From: Platerodrilus igneus
Lineage: Eukaryota; Arthropoda; Insecta; Coleoptera; Lycidae
Direction of reading: 5' to 3'
Length of the DNA: 64,000 nucleotides
Assembly: GCA_036346225.1 (NCBI GenBank)
Contig: JARFIW010001104.1
Coordinates: forward strand, 11,992,001 to 12,056,000
Shown: positions 33,700 to 45,899 of the stretch, piece by piece
Layout of the letters: every line of letters begins with the position of its first letter
Numbering within the stretch: position 1 is the stretch's first letter
The notes under the pieces: generated by a model
The model's database searches: none
Told to the model about the DNA's origin: nothing
What the model saw: the letters and a program-made list of their open reading frames with translations, nothing else
Position numbers and translations under genes: made by a program

Positions 33700-34810
33700 A
33701 GGCCTAGGACATCAAGACCACGACGCCTTCCGAAGAGTTCTGAAGATCATCGAAGACTTCCGAACCTCTCCAAGCTGTGCGCATGTCCATATCATAGTTC
33801 TTTACATTTACACGTTGTCCCACAAGTAAATCACGAGGCCCTCCGAAGAGTTCCGATGACCGTCGAGGACGTCTGGACCTCTTAAAACGGTATATATGTT
33901 TCATCTATCGCTTACTCACAAGTAAATTCCGAAGCCTTCCGGAGAGTTCTGAAGACTGTCTAAGACTTCTGAACCTCTTAATACTGTATATATGTTCATA
34001 TGGTAACTCTTTACATTTACACGTAGTCTCACAAGTAAATCACGAATCCCTCCGAAGAGTTCCGAAGACCGTCGAAGACGTTTGGACCTCTTAAAACTGT
34101 ATATATTTTTCATCTATCGCTATTCAAGTTCTTACTTGGCCTCACAAGTAAATTCCGAAGCCTTCCGAAGAGTTCCAAAAACTGCCGAAGACTTCTGAAC
34201 CTCTCAATACCGTAAATATGTTCAATGTATAGTTCTTATGTTCATATAACTTTTTACATTTACACTTTGTCCCAAAAGTAAATCCCGAAGCCTTCCGAAG
34301 AGTTCCGAAGACTACTGGGCTTCTTTGAACTGTGTATATATTCATTTAATTAGTATTTAAGTTTTTACTTGGTTCCACGAGTAACCACGAACTCCTCCGA
34401 AGACCACCGAAGACGTCTGGACCTCTTAAAACTGTATATATTTTCCATCTATCGCTATTTAAGTTCGTATTTGGCCTCACAAGTAAATTCCGAAGCCTTC
34501 CGAAGAGTTCAGAAGACTGCCGAAGACTTCTGAACCTCTTAATACCGTAAATATGTTCAATGTATAGTTCTTATGTTCATATCATAACTCTTTACATTTA
34601 CACGTTGTCTCGCAAGTAAATCCAGAAGCCTTTCGAAGAGTTCCGAAGACTATCGAAGACTTCTGGGCCTCTTTGAACTGTGTATATATTCATTTAATTA
34701 GTATTTAAGTTTTTACTTGGCTCCACGAGCAATCACGAAGCCTTCCGAAGATTACCGAAGACTTCCGAATTGCTCCAAACTGTATAAACTGTTCATTTTA
34801 AACTATTTAC
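33700..34810. repeat. Satellite-like tandem array, about 110-bp monomer, trimeric higher-order unit
   Basis: Nine monomer starts around CACAAGTAAATTCCGAAGCC occur near 33821, 33917, 34030, 34142, 34270, 34376, 34478, 34610 and 34720, spaced 96-132 bp. Monomers share CCTTCCGAAGAGTTCCGAAG, GACTTCTGAACCTCTTAATA, then CTGTATATATGTTCAT. Units at 34142 and 34478 match each other better than their neighbours, including TGTATAGTTCTTATGTTCAT, so a three-monomer period of about 336 bp is superimposed. Short minus-strand open frames recur with the period and are not genes. Confidence 0.88.
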
Positions 34811-36559
34811 AAATCTATGTATTTATGAACTCTTTAATTGTTTTTGTTTCTGCATATTAAACATAAATGAGTCAAGTATACATACATTGACTAAGAAGCG
34901 AGACGCCACCCACCCGAACGATAACAATAAACACCCTATGATGGAATAATAATCGAGGGTCCATTTGTATGGACACCGATTTTCGGTATATCCTACCAAA
35001 TCAGAGGAGATTGGGACGGTTATTTCCCAGCAGAATTTCCAATTAAGGTCAGAGAAGAATGTTATCTCTTGATTCAATGGAATTTAGACCCTATATGTAA
35101 AATTGCAACTCGCTCCTGTTCTCACAACAGTCTTCCCAGACTGTCCCTCCATCTATTTGACACTCTTGAACTATCTAGATACAAAGTAAAATTTAACGTA
35201 AGCTTGTTCAAAAAGGGAGGTTATTATGTTACTGTAGTTTCTTGGTGGTGGCTAGTGTGTTGTCAGGTTTCAGTGAACATGTAGGAAGTTATTCTATCTA
35301 CAATAGACGAGCAAACACAGTAAGAAAAATAATTACCTTCTTATTTCCTGTTGGCGAATTTAGTGCGATAGAACATGACTAGAATCTTGTGCGTGTAAAA
35401 TTATAAAAAGTTCCAAGTATTAGGAATAGAAACTTGTTGCCCGAGTGTTAAATTTAATTCGTAGCTTGAAATTATTTGTTAAAAGATTTTTAACAAAGTG
35501 AAATAGAGCTAAATCAAATCATACTTATTATAATATACCTTAAATAATACCCCTACCAAATAACAAAAAAAAAACAGCAATTATTTGTTTAATTTTGATC
35601 ACTCCTTGTACCAGTTCCTAACCTTTTATTTTATTGTTCGGTAATTATTTCAACTTTTTAAGCTTTATACACTATTACAAAAATGTATCTTTGCTAAATT
35701 CAATAAAACAAACCACACGCAAATAAATGAGATCTAAGCGGAAGCTTCGATTATCAAATATCTACTAAATGATTAAGGACGATCACTAATTTCTATTCGG
35801 TTGCAGTACTCGCACGAACCGATTTCATAAGAATTTTGGCTTGACTTGTATCATATACGTCTCCGAAAAATTAAGATCTTTTGTCTTAATAGCTATCGAT
35901 CCGTTATGCAGATACAAAGTTGTATAGTTTCAAATAATACAATTAGACTTTGAAGTTGATATAATAATTTGTTCCTGATTAAAGCGTATAAACGGATATT
36001 TACAACCCAAATATCCAAAAGCCAATCATTTTCAACAACCAAGTTTATAGACTACTAAAATATACACCAAACACCGATCAATTTGCCATTCATGCGCTTG
36101 GATACATTTTGTACACGCAATAAACCTATTTATAAAATAAGAGAGCGCAATTTCAAACTAACAAAGGGTATCGACTTTTTTTGGACGCACGGTGCTTTCT
36201 ATGAATCTGCATTAAAAACAGAGAAAATAGAAACGCTTGTGAGACAACGAGCGAATTAATTTAGATTGAGACTGCTTTAGTAAACAAGCGCATTTAAGCA
36301 GGATATGCAAATTATGTTAATTTGCAGTGAGAATGTTAGAAGGAAAGCCCATAAAAGGTTTTTAGTCGACTACATTAACGTCAATAATGCAGTGATATGT
36401 ATATAATAAGCATTTGTAATATAGCTGCAGTAACATTGCGTACAAACACAAAGTGGCATTGATTGCACTGATTAAAAGAATGTCTTTGGTACATGAAAAA
36501 ATATAATTGACCTTTCAACATTTATAAACATTCATCAGACAGCTTTTTGTGACGTGTAA
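34811..36559. other. Unassigned AT-rich DNA
   Basis: No coding or repeat signal I can name. The frames at 34823-35077 and 35069-35284 have no domain I recognise. Confidence 0.45.
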
Positions 36560-36586
36560 ATATATATATATATATATATAATGTAA

Positions 36587-36630
<44 letters not shown>
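36560..36630. repeat. (AT)n tract left of S2
   Basis: Two AT runs separated by ATGTAAATATAA, ending at the TG that opens S2. Confidence 0.95.
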
Positions 36631-36632
<2 letters not shown>

Positions 36633-38369
36633 CTATGATAATAGGGTAGTTTAAGGGTAGATTAAGTCATAGGGGTCGTAGGACAGATATAAATAATTTT
36701 AACTTTAAGAAAACCAAATAATTCCATCTATTACTAAGTAAATCGGCTATTTTAAAAAAGTCAATTGCGAGCACACTGTATATATAGTATATTTGATTTA
36801 ATGTATAAGAAGGAAGCTCATTTTGCAATAATCCGATACCATTTAGCGAAAATAATAATGTGTACGTCGTGTAATAAGTTTTAGGATAAGATTTTAAACG
36901 TAACTAATTGCATCAATATAAATACATTATCTGGAAAGATAGATAAACTGGCATTCTGGATATTTAATAATTTCGTCGAAAATATCAACGCATGTATAAG
37001 AAAACGCATTCTAATACGTTATTAAATACGTGACTAGAAATAGTACATTTGTTTAGAAAACCAACATATTTTAATAACAAATAAACACCAGACGGTTAAT
37101 TGTGCTATAAGTTTTGGACTTTTAAACGACAAATATAAAATACGTGACAGAATAGAAGCAATATTTGGAAATTCTAAGAAGATGCTATGATATATTGAAT
37201 GTCTACGTGTGGGATGGATGGTTGGAACAACAATTGAAACCAGGAAATTTGAGAATTACCATGGTACTACATAGATAGTCGGAGATTATCAATAAACACG
37301 CGACGCGCACCAATTAAAGCATTGATAGGAGGGCTTATAAATACAGTGGAGAATGAATAAACATTTAGTTCATCTATAACAAGGCACGAATCACGTCAGT
37401 ATGCTGTAAAAATTTACGTGACTGTATTAATTAGTGAAAAGTTTATAATTTAGTATAAGTAAAAATTTGAAGGTGTCAAATTTGTGCAACGAATAATAGT
37501 CGATCTACACATAGACGGCTCTAAATCGATTCTGATCTAAATCAATATCCTGATACTGATTTAAATCAATCTAAGTTAATATCTTGATACTGATCTAAGT
37601 CAATATCGTCCCACATCTAAATTAAATATTTGAATATATTTCTAAAATTACCCCTAAAAGGAAAATATAAAAATACGTTTGAAAATACGACCAATTAAAC
37701 AAAAGTAAGGACACTCGTGGAATCCGAGAGAAACTACAAGCAATAAGTAAAACGAGTGTAGCAAGGGATGCTAAACACATATACTCTGAGGCAATTTCAG
37801 TAACAAGAAAAACGCAGGTTAGCGATCTTAAATATTTTATTAGTTAAAGACTGTTTCAATTTTAATATTTGCTATATATTGTATGTCTGTAAGAGTCAAC
37901 AAAAAGGTCATTTAAAAATTTGAAAACAGGGAAATCATCTTAGAACGTTCAAAGGTACTTAGAAGTAATTAAAAAGATAATTTTGCTGGTTTTCAGGAAA
38001 TCATAAATTTAGTAAATGTTAATGTTCTATTCTGGGGCTAAATTTTGAATTTATATAAAATTGTAAATATTATTATCAATCATTGTATTTTGTAATTTTT
38101 GGAGTGTTTCATTTAAATTCATTTAAATTTATTAAAACAGTAGAAACAGTAAGGGTTAAACAATCTTTATCGTCGTATAATAAGGGACATCACAGCAATT
38201 AAAAATAACGTCCAATCGTGGGGCTTAATAGGAATTTCATATCAATATTAATAATGTCTAATCGTAAGGGCGATATCATAGCAAAAAGAATTACGCATCA
38301 ATCGTGGGGCTAGTAAAGGGCATATCACAGCAAAAAGAATTGACACCCAACGTAAGGGCGATATCACAG

Positions 38370-38371
<2 letters not shown>
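36631..38371 (+). mobile_element. S2: solo LTR of the S lineage, TG...CA ends in (AT)n
   Basis: 1741 bp starting TGCTATGATAATAGGG and ending GATATCACAGCA, with AT repeats directly on both sides, as expected for a solo LTR with an ATAT-type target duplication. A TATA-like GCTTATAAATACAGTGG is near 37336, followed by R/U5-like sequence. A short array of CTGATCTAAATCAATAT words lies at 37530-37610. The last 180 bp is a tandem array of four or five units ending in CACAGCA or a variant (at 38197, about 38245, 38283, 38332 and 38371), each resembling the E1 PBS/leader unit. No coding sequence. Confidence 0.75.

Positions 38372-38411
<40 letters not shown>
38372..38411. repeat. (AT)n tract between S2 and S3
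   Basis: About 40 bp of AT dinucleotides separate two LTR-like units in opposite orientations. Confidence 0.95.
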
Positions 38412-38413
<2 letters not shown>

Positions 38414-40641
38414 CAGTGGTCTTTTGGAATTACCTTCGAGCACTACCGTTGGGCCGTCATAAAAGTGCAGTGGTCATTCGGGATTACTTTCGGGCCCTTG
38501 CGTTGGGAGCAATAAAAGTGCAGTGGTTTTTCTGGATTATGCTCCTACGAGCTGCATAATTTGCAACGTACCTTCTGTAAAATAAAAAAAAATTTATTAC
38601 AATATCTCTAGAAAACGCTCCCCTAAATCAGCATACCACGGCTAGCTCTGCTTCCGGCTTCTTCAGAGATACTTACCTATCCTATGCTTACTCTCTCTCT
38701 CTCTCTCTCACTTAAACTACCGAATAAAAATTACCAATTAAATAACTCAACGAAACATACAACCTTTTATTCATACAACTCAAAAATTTACGTCACCAGC
38801 TCAATATTTACAAAATCGAACATAAACATCTTCATAAAATTTTACAATATCAACCATTAAATCTTTTAAATTTAATGAGTTTAATTTATTTCAACATTTT
38901 TTTATATACAGTTCAAGTAGATGGGCCTATCTTGCAACCCTAAATTGAAATTTACTCTGGTCTATGGTGAGCTCAGTATAAACCCCGTTACTCTAAATGC
39001 ATAAATATATCGCATCGTTGTTTTCAACAACCCTAAAGACCCGTTTACTCTTTACATCAAAATTATACGTCATGTATCTATACCTTCTATAACTTCAAAT
39101 AATAAACTCAAATTGTCTTTTTCATATAACCTTCAAATTAGCTTTTATGTTTATAAAATATACCCCCAATATGTCAAATCACTCTAGCACAAAATAACAG
39201 CACAAAATGTTCAAGCAATAACAAAAGAAACAAGTTTCGTTTCCTGGAGTAAGCTTTTGCAGCGTCACCTCTGAGGATGTCGTCCAACCAAAGCTCGTCG
39301 TTGCATTCCATACAACTTCTCTCTGCTATATGTACATCAAACTCATTTCCACACGTTATCCAATTCCCTGCAGCCGCCTTCAATACACCTACCCATATAA
39401 TTGTCCAAATATGTTAGTCAGCTTCTGAATCTTCCATACAAACAGCACCCTCGTTTAGAAAAATTAACTAGGCTCGCTTATCTCAGTAACATCTTTTATT
39501 CGTAACTTGTATGTACTTACAGCACCGTTTATGACTTAGCACCTACTCGTGCTTTCAAACACTTTTGGATTAAAACGGACTGCACTTATCACCGATTTAA
39601 AATTTTTAACGTAGATGTTACCATATATGTCTGAAGCAAACCGAATAAGTAAGAGAGCCCCACTACGTCTTCTAGTGTTTTTATAAGCGTTGAAACCTAC
39701 CTCCAGTACCCTTTTCCATCGAAAAACACCACCACCATAACCGATTTTGAAAATCTCAACTACAACGATCTTTTAAAACTACGAATTTCTCATTCCACTC
39801 CGCTTTTAGTCCGAAACATTGCCTATCAAGCACAACGGTTACAATGCTCCTAGAAATGACTCTCACTCCACTTACAATCAGCCAATCCAGACCATTTCCC
39901 CTGTCGTAGGTCTATCATCCAACTATGTTATCCTCGTCTAACCCATATTTACCGTCTTTATTAACATCCCACTACAGCAACTTAAAATCGATATTGTGGT
40001 TAGCCTCTACAACTTATCGCGTGCTTTAAATGACTGCTTTATCCAACGCCTGTTATTTGTCATCCTCGTTTACCCTTTGCTATTGATATCTCGTCTCTAG
40101 TTTGTTTTCAAATCACCTGCTACTTCGCAGCCTTCGTTTCGACCGTTAATTCAAATTTCTAAAGAATTATGTTCTAACGTACATTCTGGTTTCTTGAATT
40201 TGTTTATTTGTCTGTCAGTCTTACTATGAACTGTTTGCCAGTTTGAAATTGTACTTTCCTATGTTGTTTAACCTGTAGATTTCTTAGGATTTGTTTTTAA
40301 CGAACGCTTTGTTAGTTTAAATGAACATATGCGTTTCCATTATCGATTTTATATAGACAAAAGCTCTTCCTTATTATTTGATATGGTCAATTTACAACCT
40401 TCGAAAATTAAAACTAATTATAATCGTATTATCCTTGAGTTCTTACGTACTACAAAGCTTCTACACTATGCAAATTTAACATTACGATTTATGAATACAA
40501 ATGTCTGCTATTATCCGTTTGTTTTAAGGTCAAAACTAATTAATTTGAAGAGTAAATAATTTATCCCTGTTTTTTATGTACACGGTTCTTACAAAATTAC
40601 TCTCTTGACTTATCTATCCTTCTTTACATATAATTTACACG

Positions 40642-40643
<2 letters not shown>
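38412..40643 (-). mobile_element. S3: candidate solo LTR in minus orientation
   Basis: About 2.2 kb bounded on both sides by (AT)n tracts. The left end carries three tandem units of 53-54 bp starting TGCAGTGGT (38412, 38466, 38519). Their content, such as TTTCGGGCCCTTGCGTTGGG then CAATAAAAGTGCAG, parallels the E1 plus-strand unit (GAGCCCTCACGTTCGGGTCG then CCAAAATTTGCTGTG). So S3 looks like an E1-related LTR in the same orientation as E1. The interior has a CT run at 38691-38709 and no coding match; the frame at 39174-39383 is unremarkable. The right boundary is set only by the next AT tract. Confidence 0.5.

Positions 40644-40698
<55 letters not shown>
40644..40698. repeat. (AT)n tract left of E2
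   Basis: About 50 bp of AT dinucleotides ending directly at the start of the E2 5' LTR. Confidence 0.95.
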
Positions 40699-40700
<2 letters not shown>

Positions 40701-41975
40701 CTGTCAAGAAGGGGGTGGGCTTATAAAATGTTTACATAGGGCTTCGAAACGACTTTGCTAGAATGGGGTTATATTTGGTTTTGTTTGAGTATTTTCTTTC
40801 AGGTATTTTTGGTTTATAAATTAACAACAACTATTCCACGTTTATAAATTTATAAAGCTTTTGAAACTGCATTGCATTCAACAACATATACCGGCCATAG
40901 ACCAGGCTAAGCTAGTTATAAGTTTGCATTGTATACGTATTTTAATTGTTATGGTTGCACGTATATGAAATTTAATTTGGAGTTAGCGTTTTCAGAACCA
41001 TTTGAATGTAAAACAAATATCAAAATTGCTTGGTATACTGCACGCTTTTAAAGTTTTAAGGAGTTAAGTGATACTCCCGTAAAATTTGTAAATCAATTTC
41101 AGTTTGAATATGTTTTAACAATTAAAGATTGGTTATGTAATGACAGGACGTTTACCGAATAAGACATAAATGTCTGTTGCGTACAATTTAAAAGCTGAAC
41201 CATCAAAGTTTGTTAGCTATTTTCAATATTGTAAAAGTTCAATATACATAAATCACTGGATTACAAACCATCTAGAAAATGAATGTATCTAGAGAAAACA
41301 ACTGTATTATTAATCAATTATTAATAATTATAAATTACATAGTGTGCGTAGAGATAGTTGTCATGGCAACGGAAACAAAAGAAGACGGATTTTATTTATA
41401 AGGGAATTCAAATTTATATTACTGAAAAATAGACGTGTTTTTGTACTGTTATGAGTTTTATTACATTTAAAAGTTACGAGAAAGTTTTGAAAGTCAAGTT
41501 GGGAATACTTTTGGCTTTTAAAATTATTTGAAAAATCCTTGAATATTTGTTTGGGTGTCTAGTTGAGAGGTGTTTGCTTAGGACGGACCCACCCTAGGTA
41601 GATTCCGCCACGTGTTTGACGGCCCTGTAAAATATTTAAGTGCAGCAGCCGTGTAAAATATTTAAAGATAAATTGTGTGGCATAACTCAACAAGGCTCTA
41701 AAATAAGACAAGGAGTGACAGATAGATATATTACGCCTATCACTAATAAGGTAGGATCACAGTATATATAACAGATGGCGCTAACAACGTGAGGCAGAGT
41801 AGATTTGTTAGTTGTACGTTGCATATATTCTATTTAAAAGTGAAAATTAATATTTGATTGACGTTTCATATATATTTATTTGACAGTTGTTGAAGGTTTT
41901 GAATTTATTGTAGTAGGCTAAGACGTAATTTGATATTCACACTTTGGTCAATTTTAGCGGCGGTAAAACATGAGG
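40701..41975 (+). repeat. E2 5' LTR
   Basis: Starts ACTGTCAAGAAGGGGGTGGG just after (AT)n. The first 800 bp match the 3' LTR with few differences. CAGTATATATAACAGATGG near 41761 is a TATA box, with GTTAGTTGTACG-type initiator sequence about 50 bp downstream. The 3' boundary, near CACTTTGGTCA (41950), is approximate. Confidence 0.85.
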
Positions 41976-42045
41976 TGGGGCTCGAATAGGTAAATAACTT
42001 CGCAACAAAATATTTGTTCGCCTAAAGGGGGGCTCGATAGGGCTG
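41953..42045 (+). other. E2 leader with duplicated PBS-like units
   Basis: Two units follow one another. The first runs from TTTTAGCGGCGGTAAAAC to GGGGCTCGAATAGG (41953-41990); the second runs from AAAATATTTGTTCGCC to GGGGGCTCGATAGGG (42008-42045). Both end in the GGGCTCGA core that also closes the E1 leader units. The PBS itself is a poor match to a tRNA end, perhaps decayed (TTGTTCGCCTAAAGG). Confidence 0.45.
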
Positions 42046-42116
42046 ATTCAGATTTGCAGAGGTTGTGTAGCTTAGTGGGGCACATCATTGAAGTTTATTT
42101 TGAAAATTAAAGGGAC

Positions 42117-43980
42117 ATGTCTGATGAGGAGAGAATCACGAGGTCAGGGAAAGTTTATGGAGTTGAGACTGGTGTGAGAGGGCAACCGGTGGTTAAGACT
42201 GTAGCAGCAGGGGATGCTAGGGATGAAGCTGGAGGATATGTGGAGCCGGAGGTGATTATTGTGAATTCAGGGATACATTGGGAGAAAATGAAATTGATAA
42301 GGGAAAAGAGAATATGCAGATCCAAGATGTGATGATGGTTTTGTTGGAATTAAAAGGGTCGTTAACTAAGTCGCATGAAGAATTGAGAGGATCATTGTTG
42401 GCCGAGGTTAGAAATTCACAAGCGGAAGTTAAGGAAAAATTTGATATGATGGAAATGAAAATTGAAGGAATTAATGTATCAATACAGAGCAGTTTGTGTT
42501 CATTTAAGGATGAAGTTCTGAAGGACGTAGAGGATAGAGTCCAGGTTGTAGAAGGAAGGTAACAACAGGTTTAAATGAATTAAGGGAAGAGCTGTACATG
42601 GTCGAAGTTAGACAGACAGAAAAATTGCAGAATTTAGGTGAAATAGTTCGGATTCAGACGGAGGACAATATTAACTCTAAAAACGAAATTATAGGCAAAT
42701 TGCGGGCGAGTCAGGAGGTGGCAGAGAAGCTGAGAAGGGATACGACGGTTCTGGGGAATACGGTAAATGGATTGTCTGGTCTTGAAGGAATGTTAGACAG
42801 ATGAGAGAACAGTTGGTTGAATTGGAAAGGGGAAGAGTTGTTTGTGATGCAGGATACCAGTATAGGCTAGGGAAAGAGACCTTGCCGAGGTTTGAAGGCA
42901 GAAAGAATGAGCAGCCGATGGTCTATCTTAGCAAGTTGGACGAGATGGTAGAGAGTGAGCCTGAGAGGGTGAAGATGCAGATGGTGAACGTGACATTGGG
43001 GGGTTGTGCAGAGAAATGGCACTGTATCGTGAGGAGGCAATATAGTTCGTACGAGGAATTTCGAAGGCTATTCATAGAACAATATTGGGGAAACACGCAT
43101 CAGGCTAATATTCGAACGGATTTAAACACTGGGAACTATAGGTCATACCAGGGATCGAGAGAAAATTATGTGATTGAAAAGTATAACCAGGCGCAGCACC
43201 TGATTCCTAAATTAAGAGAAGATGAAATTATACTATTGTTGTCAAGGCATATGGAGGCGGAAATAACTAGGGCCGTAGCGATACAAAACGTTCGGACTTT
43301 AAGAGACTTTTTGGAAATGATGCGAAATTATGACGTAGCTAGGACGTTTGAAACGAATACCAGGAAAATAGTGATAATAGGAATTGGGATAGGAATAGGA
43401 ATAGCACAGACTACCAGAGGACTGGGGTGCAAGGATACAATTATAGGGAGAATGGACAGGACAACTACAGAAAGCAATATCAGGAAATCAAAGGAGAACG
43501 AATAATAATTGGGAACAACGTTTTAATAGAGACGATAATTATAGGGGAACAATGACTGGAACAGGACTGATAGGAATGACAGAGGTTTTGGACAGCAAAG
43601 AACGAGTTTTGGACAGAGGTGGCAGAGAGAAAGCGAGCAGAGATCAACGGATCAGGGGAAATACCGACAGGGATTAGAGACCGAGAACGGGAGACAGATA
43701 GAAACTTGACGATCCAACACGTAACAACAAGAGACACGCGACAGAGATCGGAGGATAGGATAGAGAAAGTGGAGGTCCACGATGAACCCACGGTACAAAA
43801 AAACGTCGATTTATTAGTGTTAGGAAAATCAGATTTAGGGACACAGCGTAGTATTAGTTTAGTAGATAAGTTGTTAGATAATAAGTTTGAGAGAAGGCGG
43901 GAGTTACCATTTATTCATATTAGTTTAGGGATTCTGTTTACACGGCATTGATAGATACAGGGTCGCAGTTATCGCTGGTG
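42117..43980 (+). pseudogene. E2 gag (frameshifted)
   Basis: Starts MSDEERITRSGKVYGVETGV at 42117. It passes by frameshifts into a coiled-coil stretch (KGSLTKSHEELRGSLLAEVR, 42278-42562; further at 42598-42804) and then the capsid part, 42801-43505. That part has LPRFEGRKNEQPMVYLSKLD, FRRLFIEQYWGNTHQANIRT, GSRENYVIEKYNQAQHL, LLSRHMEAEITRAVAIQN. The C-terminal region is Arg/Asn/Asp-rich without a CCHC knuckle. Codon use is purine-rich. At least three frameshifts prevent a full product. Confidence 0.88.
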
Positions 43981-44282
43981 AGAGAGAAATAGTTTTGAAA
44001 CATGCAGAATTATTCAAAGGGAAAATTTGTAGGGTTAAGAGTATTAATTTATGGTCTGCGATTAAGAGGAAGTTAACTACGATAGACAAAGTTGTACGAG
44101 TATCGATTGTATTAGGAAGTACCAGACTAGGTGAAGTAGAGTTTTGGATAGCAAGAGGATTATATTTAGATTTTATTGTAGGGATAGATGTAATTGAGGA
44201 ATTTGGACTGGTTATAGATGGTAAAGCACGAATGGTAAAGGTATTAAATTTAGAGAAGAAATGGGTGGTGCCTAACGGATAA
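43930..44282 (+). pseudogene. E2 aspartic protease (frameshifted)
   Basis: TALIDTGSQLSLVREK is encoded at about 43945-43992, with an intact DTG active site, followed by a stop. The rest of the fold continues at 43995-44282 in another frame (LTTIDKVVRVSIVLGSTRLG, then FIVGIDVIEEFGLVIDGKAR). So the active site and the body are now split. Confidence 0.82.
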
Positions 44283-44584
44283 TTGGGATACTAGGGATGA
44301 GATAAATACAGATAGTATAGGATCAGGAAAGACTAAGAATAGAATTTATGATGGAATTGATGAGTTACGGTTATGTAATATATTTGAGAAGGTATTTGAT
44401 GAGGAACAGATAGGATTAATAGGGGTGGATATGAAGGAAATGTTATATGAGTTGTTTAATAGACATGCAGGAGTTTTAGTAATGAGCCTAGGTTTGCGAA
44501 GGAGTATACGCATAAGTTAGAGGTCACAGACGAGGAAGTTTTCGTACTAGAGTATATCCAATACCATTTGCATTAAGGGGTCGA

Positions 44585-45672
44585 GTGAAAATGAGATTAA
44601 AAGATGTTAAAAGAGGAATTATTGAATCAGCGAGAACACCCTATATCAATCCGGTAGTGGTTGTGCCTAAATCTGATAATTTAGAATTAAGAATATGTTT
44701 AGATGCTAGGAGATTGAATGCGATTACTAAACCACAATTTGAACAACCAAAATCACTAGATAATTTGTTATACAAGGTAAGCGAGATGAAAATTTTAGCA
44801 AACTGGACTTAAAGAATTCTTTTGGCTAATTCCATTGCATGAGGAAAGTCGGAAGTATACTGGATTTAGCATTGAAGGGAGATTTATCAGTACAGAGTTG
44901 TTCCATTTGGTCTTTCAACGTCATCCGCTGCATTAGTTCGAGCCATGCAGAAGTTATTAGATGAGTACGAAGACTTCTGTACGCACTATGTCGATGATAT
45001 TTTGATTTTTCTAAGAACGAGTTAGAACATTTAGAACATTTAAGAAAAGTGATCCGAAGGTTAGACGAGGGTTGTTTGAGGTTGAATTCGAAGAAGTGTG
45101 AGTTTTTTAAGGACCAGGTAAAGTATTTGGGGTTTGTCGTTGGCAGCGAAGGAATTAGAATTTGTGAAAAACGCTTGGACGAGTTGAAGAATTTGAAACA
45201 GCCAAGAAATTTGAAAGGTTTAAGGGGATTTTTAGGTGTATTAAATTATTATCGTCGATTCATACCAAAATATTCGGAGTTGTGCATTCCATTGTTGGAG
45301 TTGTTAAAAAAAAAAGAAAGATGGAAATGGAACGAGCAAAGGGAGCAGGCATTTCGGGAGTTGAAGGCGGTATTTTATAGGGAATTGTCATTAAAATATC
45401 CCAATTTTACGGATCCATTTATTTTAAGGACAGACGCTTCGAGTTTTGCAATAGGGGCTGAGTTGGTGCAGGTTCAAGAAGGGAGAGAAGTGCCAATTTG
45501 TTTTATTTCGAGGGCTCTGAAAGACTGCGAGACTAGGTATTCGACAGCGGAAAAAGAGATGCTGGCAATCGTATGTGCTGTGAAGAAGTTAAGATTTTAT
45601 TTATTGGGTAATAAATTTCTGGTTGAATCGGATAACACAGTGGTCACTTTTCTGAAGAAGAAAGAGTTTTGA
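44585..45672 (+). pseudogene. E2 reverse transcriptase and RNase H (frameshifted)
   Basis: RT begins near 44585 (RGIIESARTPYINPVVVVPK, LRICLDARRLNAITKPQF) and shifts frame near 44810 (NSFWLIPLHEESRKYTGFSI) and again near 44890. It carries the catalytic YVDD box at 44988-44999 (HYVDDILIF), then shifts again. 45049-45672 is a 207-residue open stretch with the RT thumb (GVLNYYRRFIPKYSELCIPL) and RNase H (FILRTDASSFAIGAELVQVQ, CFISRALKDCETRYSTAEKE). The RNase H frame then breaks near 45665 and its end (IRHKPGKENVTADF) is in another frame. Key catalytic residues are still visible. Confidence 0.92.
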
Positions 45673-45899
45673 ACAGTCGATTGTATAGATGGGCGTTAGT
45701 ATTGCAGGAATATGATTTTGAGATTAGACATAAACCTGGTAAAGAAAATGTTACGGCTGATTTCTTTAGTAGGAAGGATGAAGGGTTGCTAACGGATAGT
45801 AGGAATGGATTTTGATTGCATTGCAAGTGTTTGAAGATCTGGGAAGATGGTCGAATGCCAGATTTCATCGGATGCAAGCACACGAAGAAATAAGGGTGA

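Noticed and set aside
33704..34345. Family of small arginine-rich proteins encoded three times in a row
   Set aside because: The frames repeat because the satellite monomer repeats; differences include indels that are not codon multiples.
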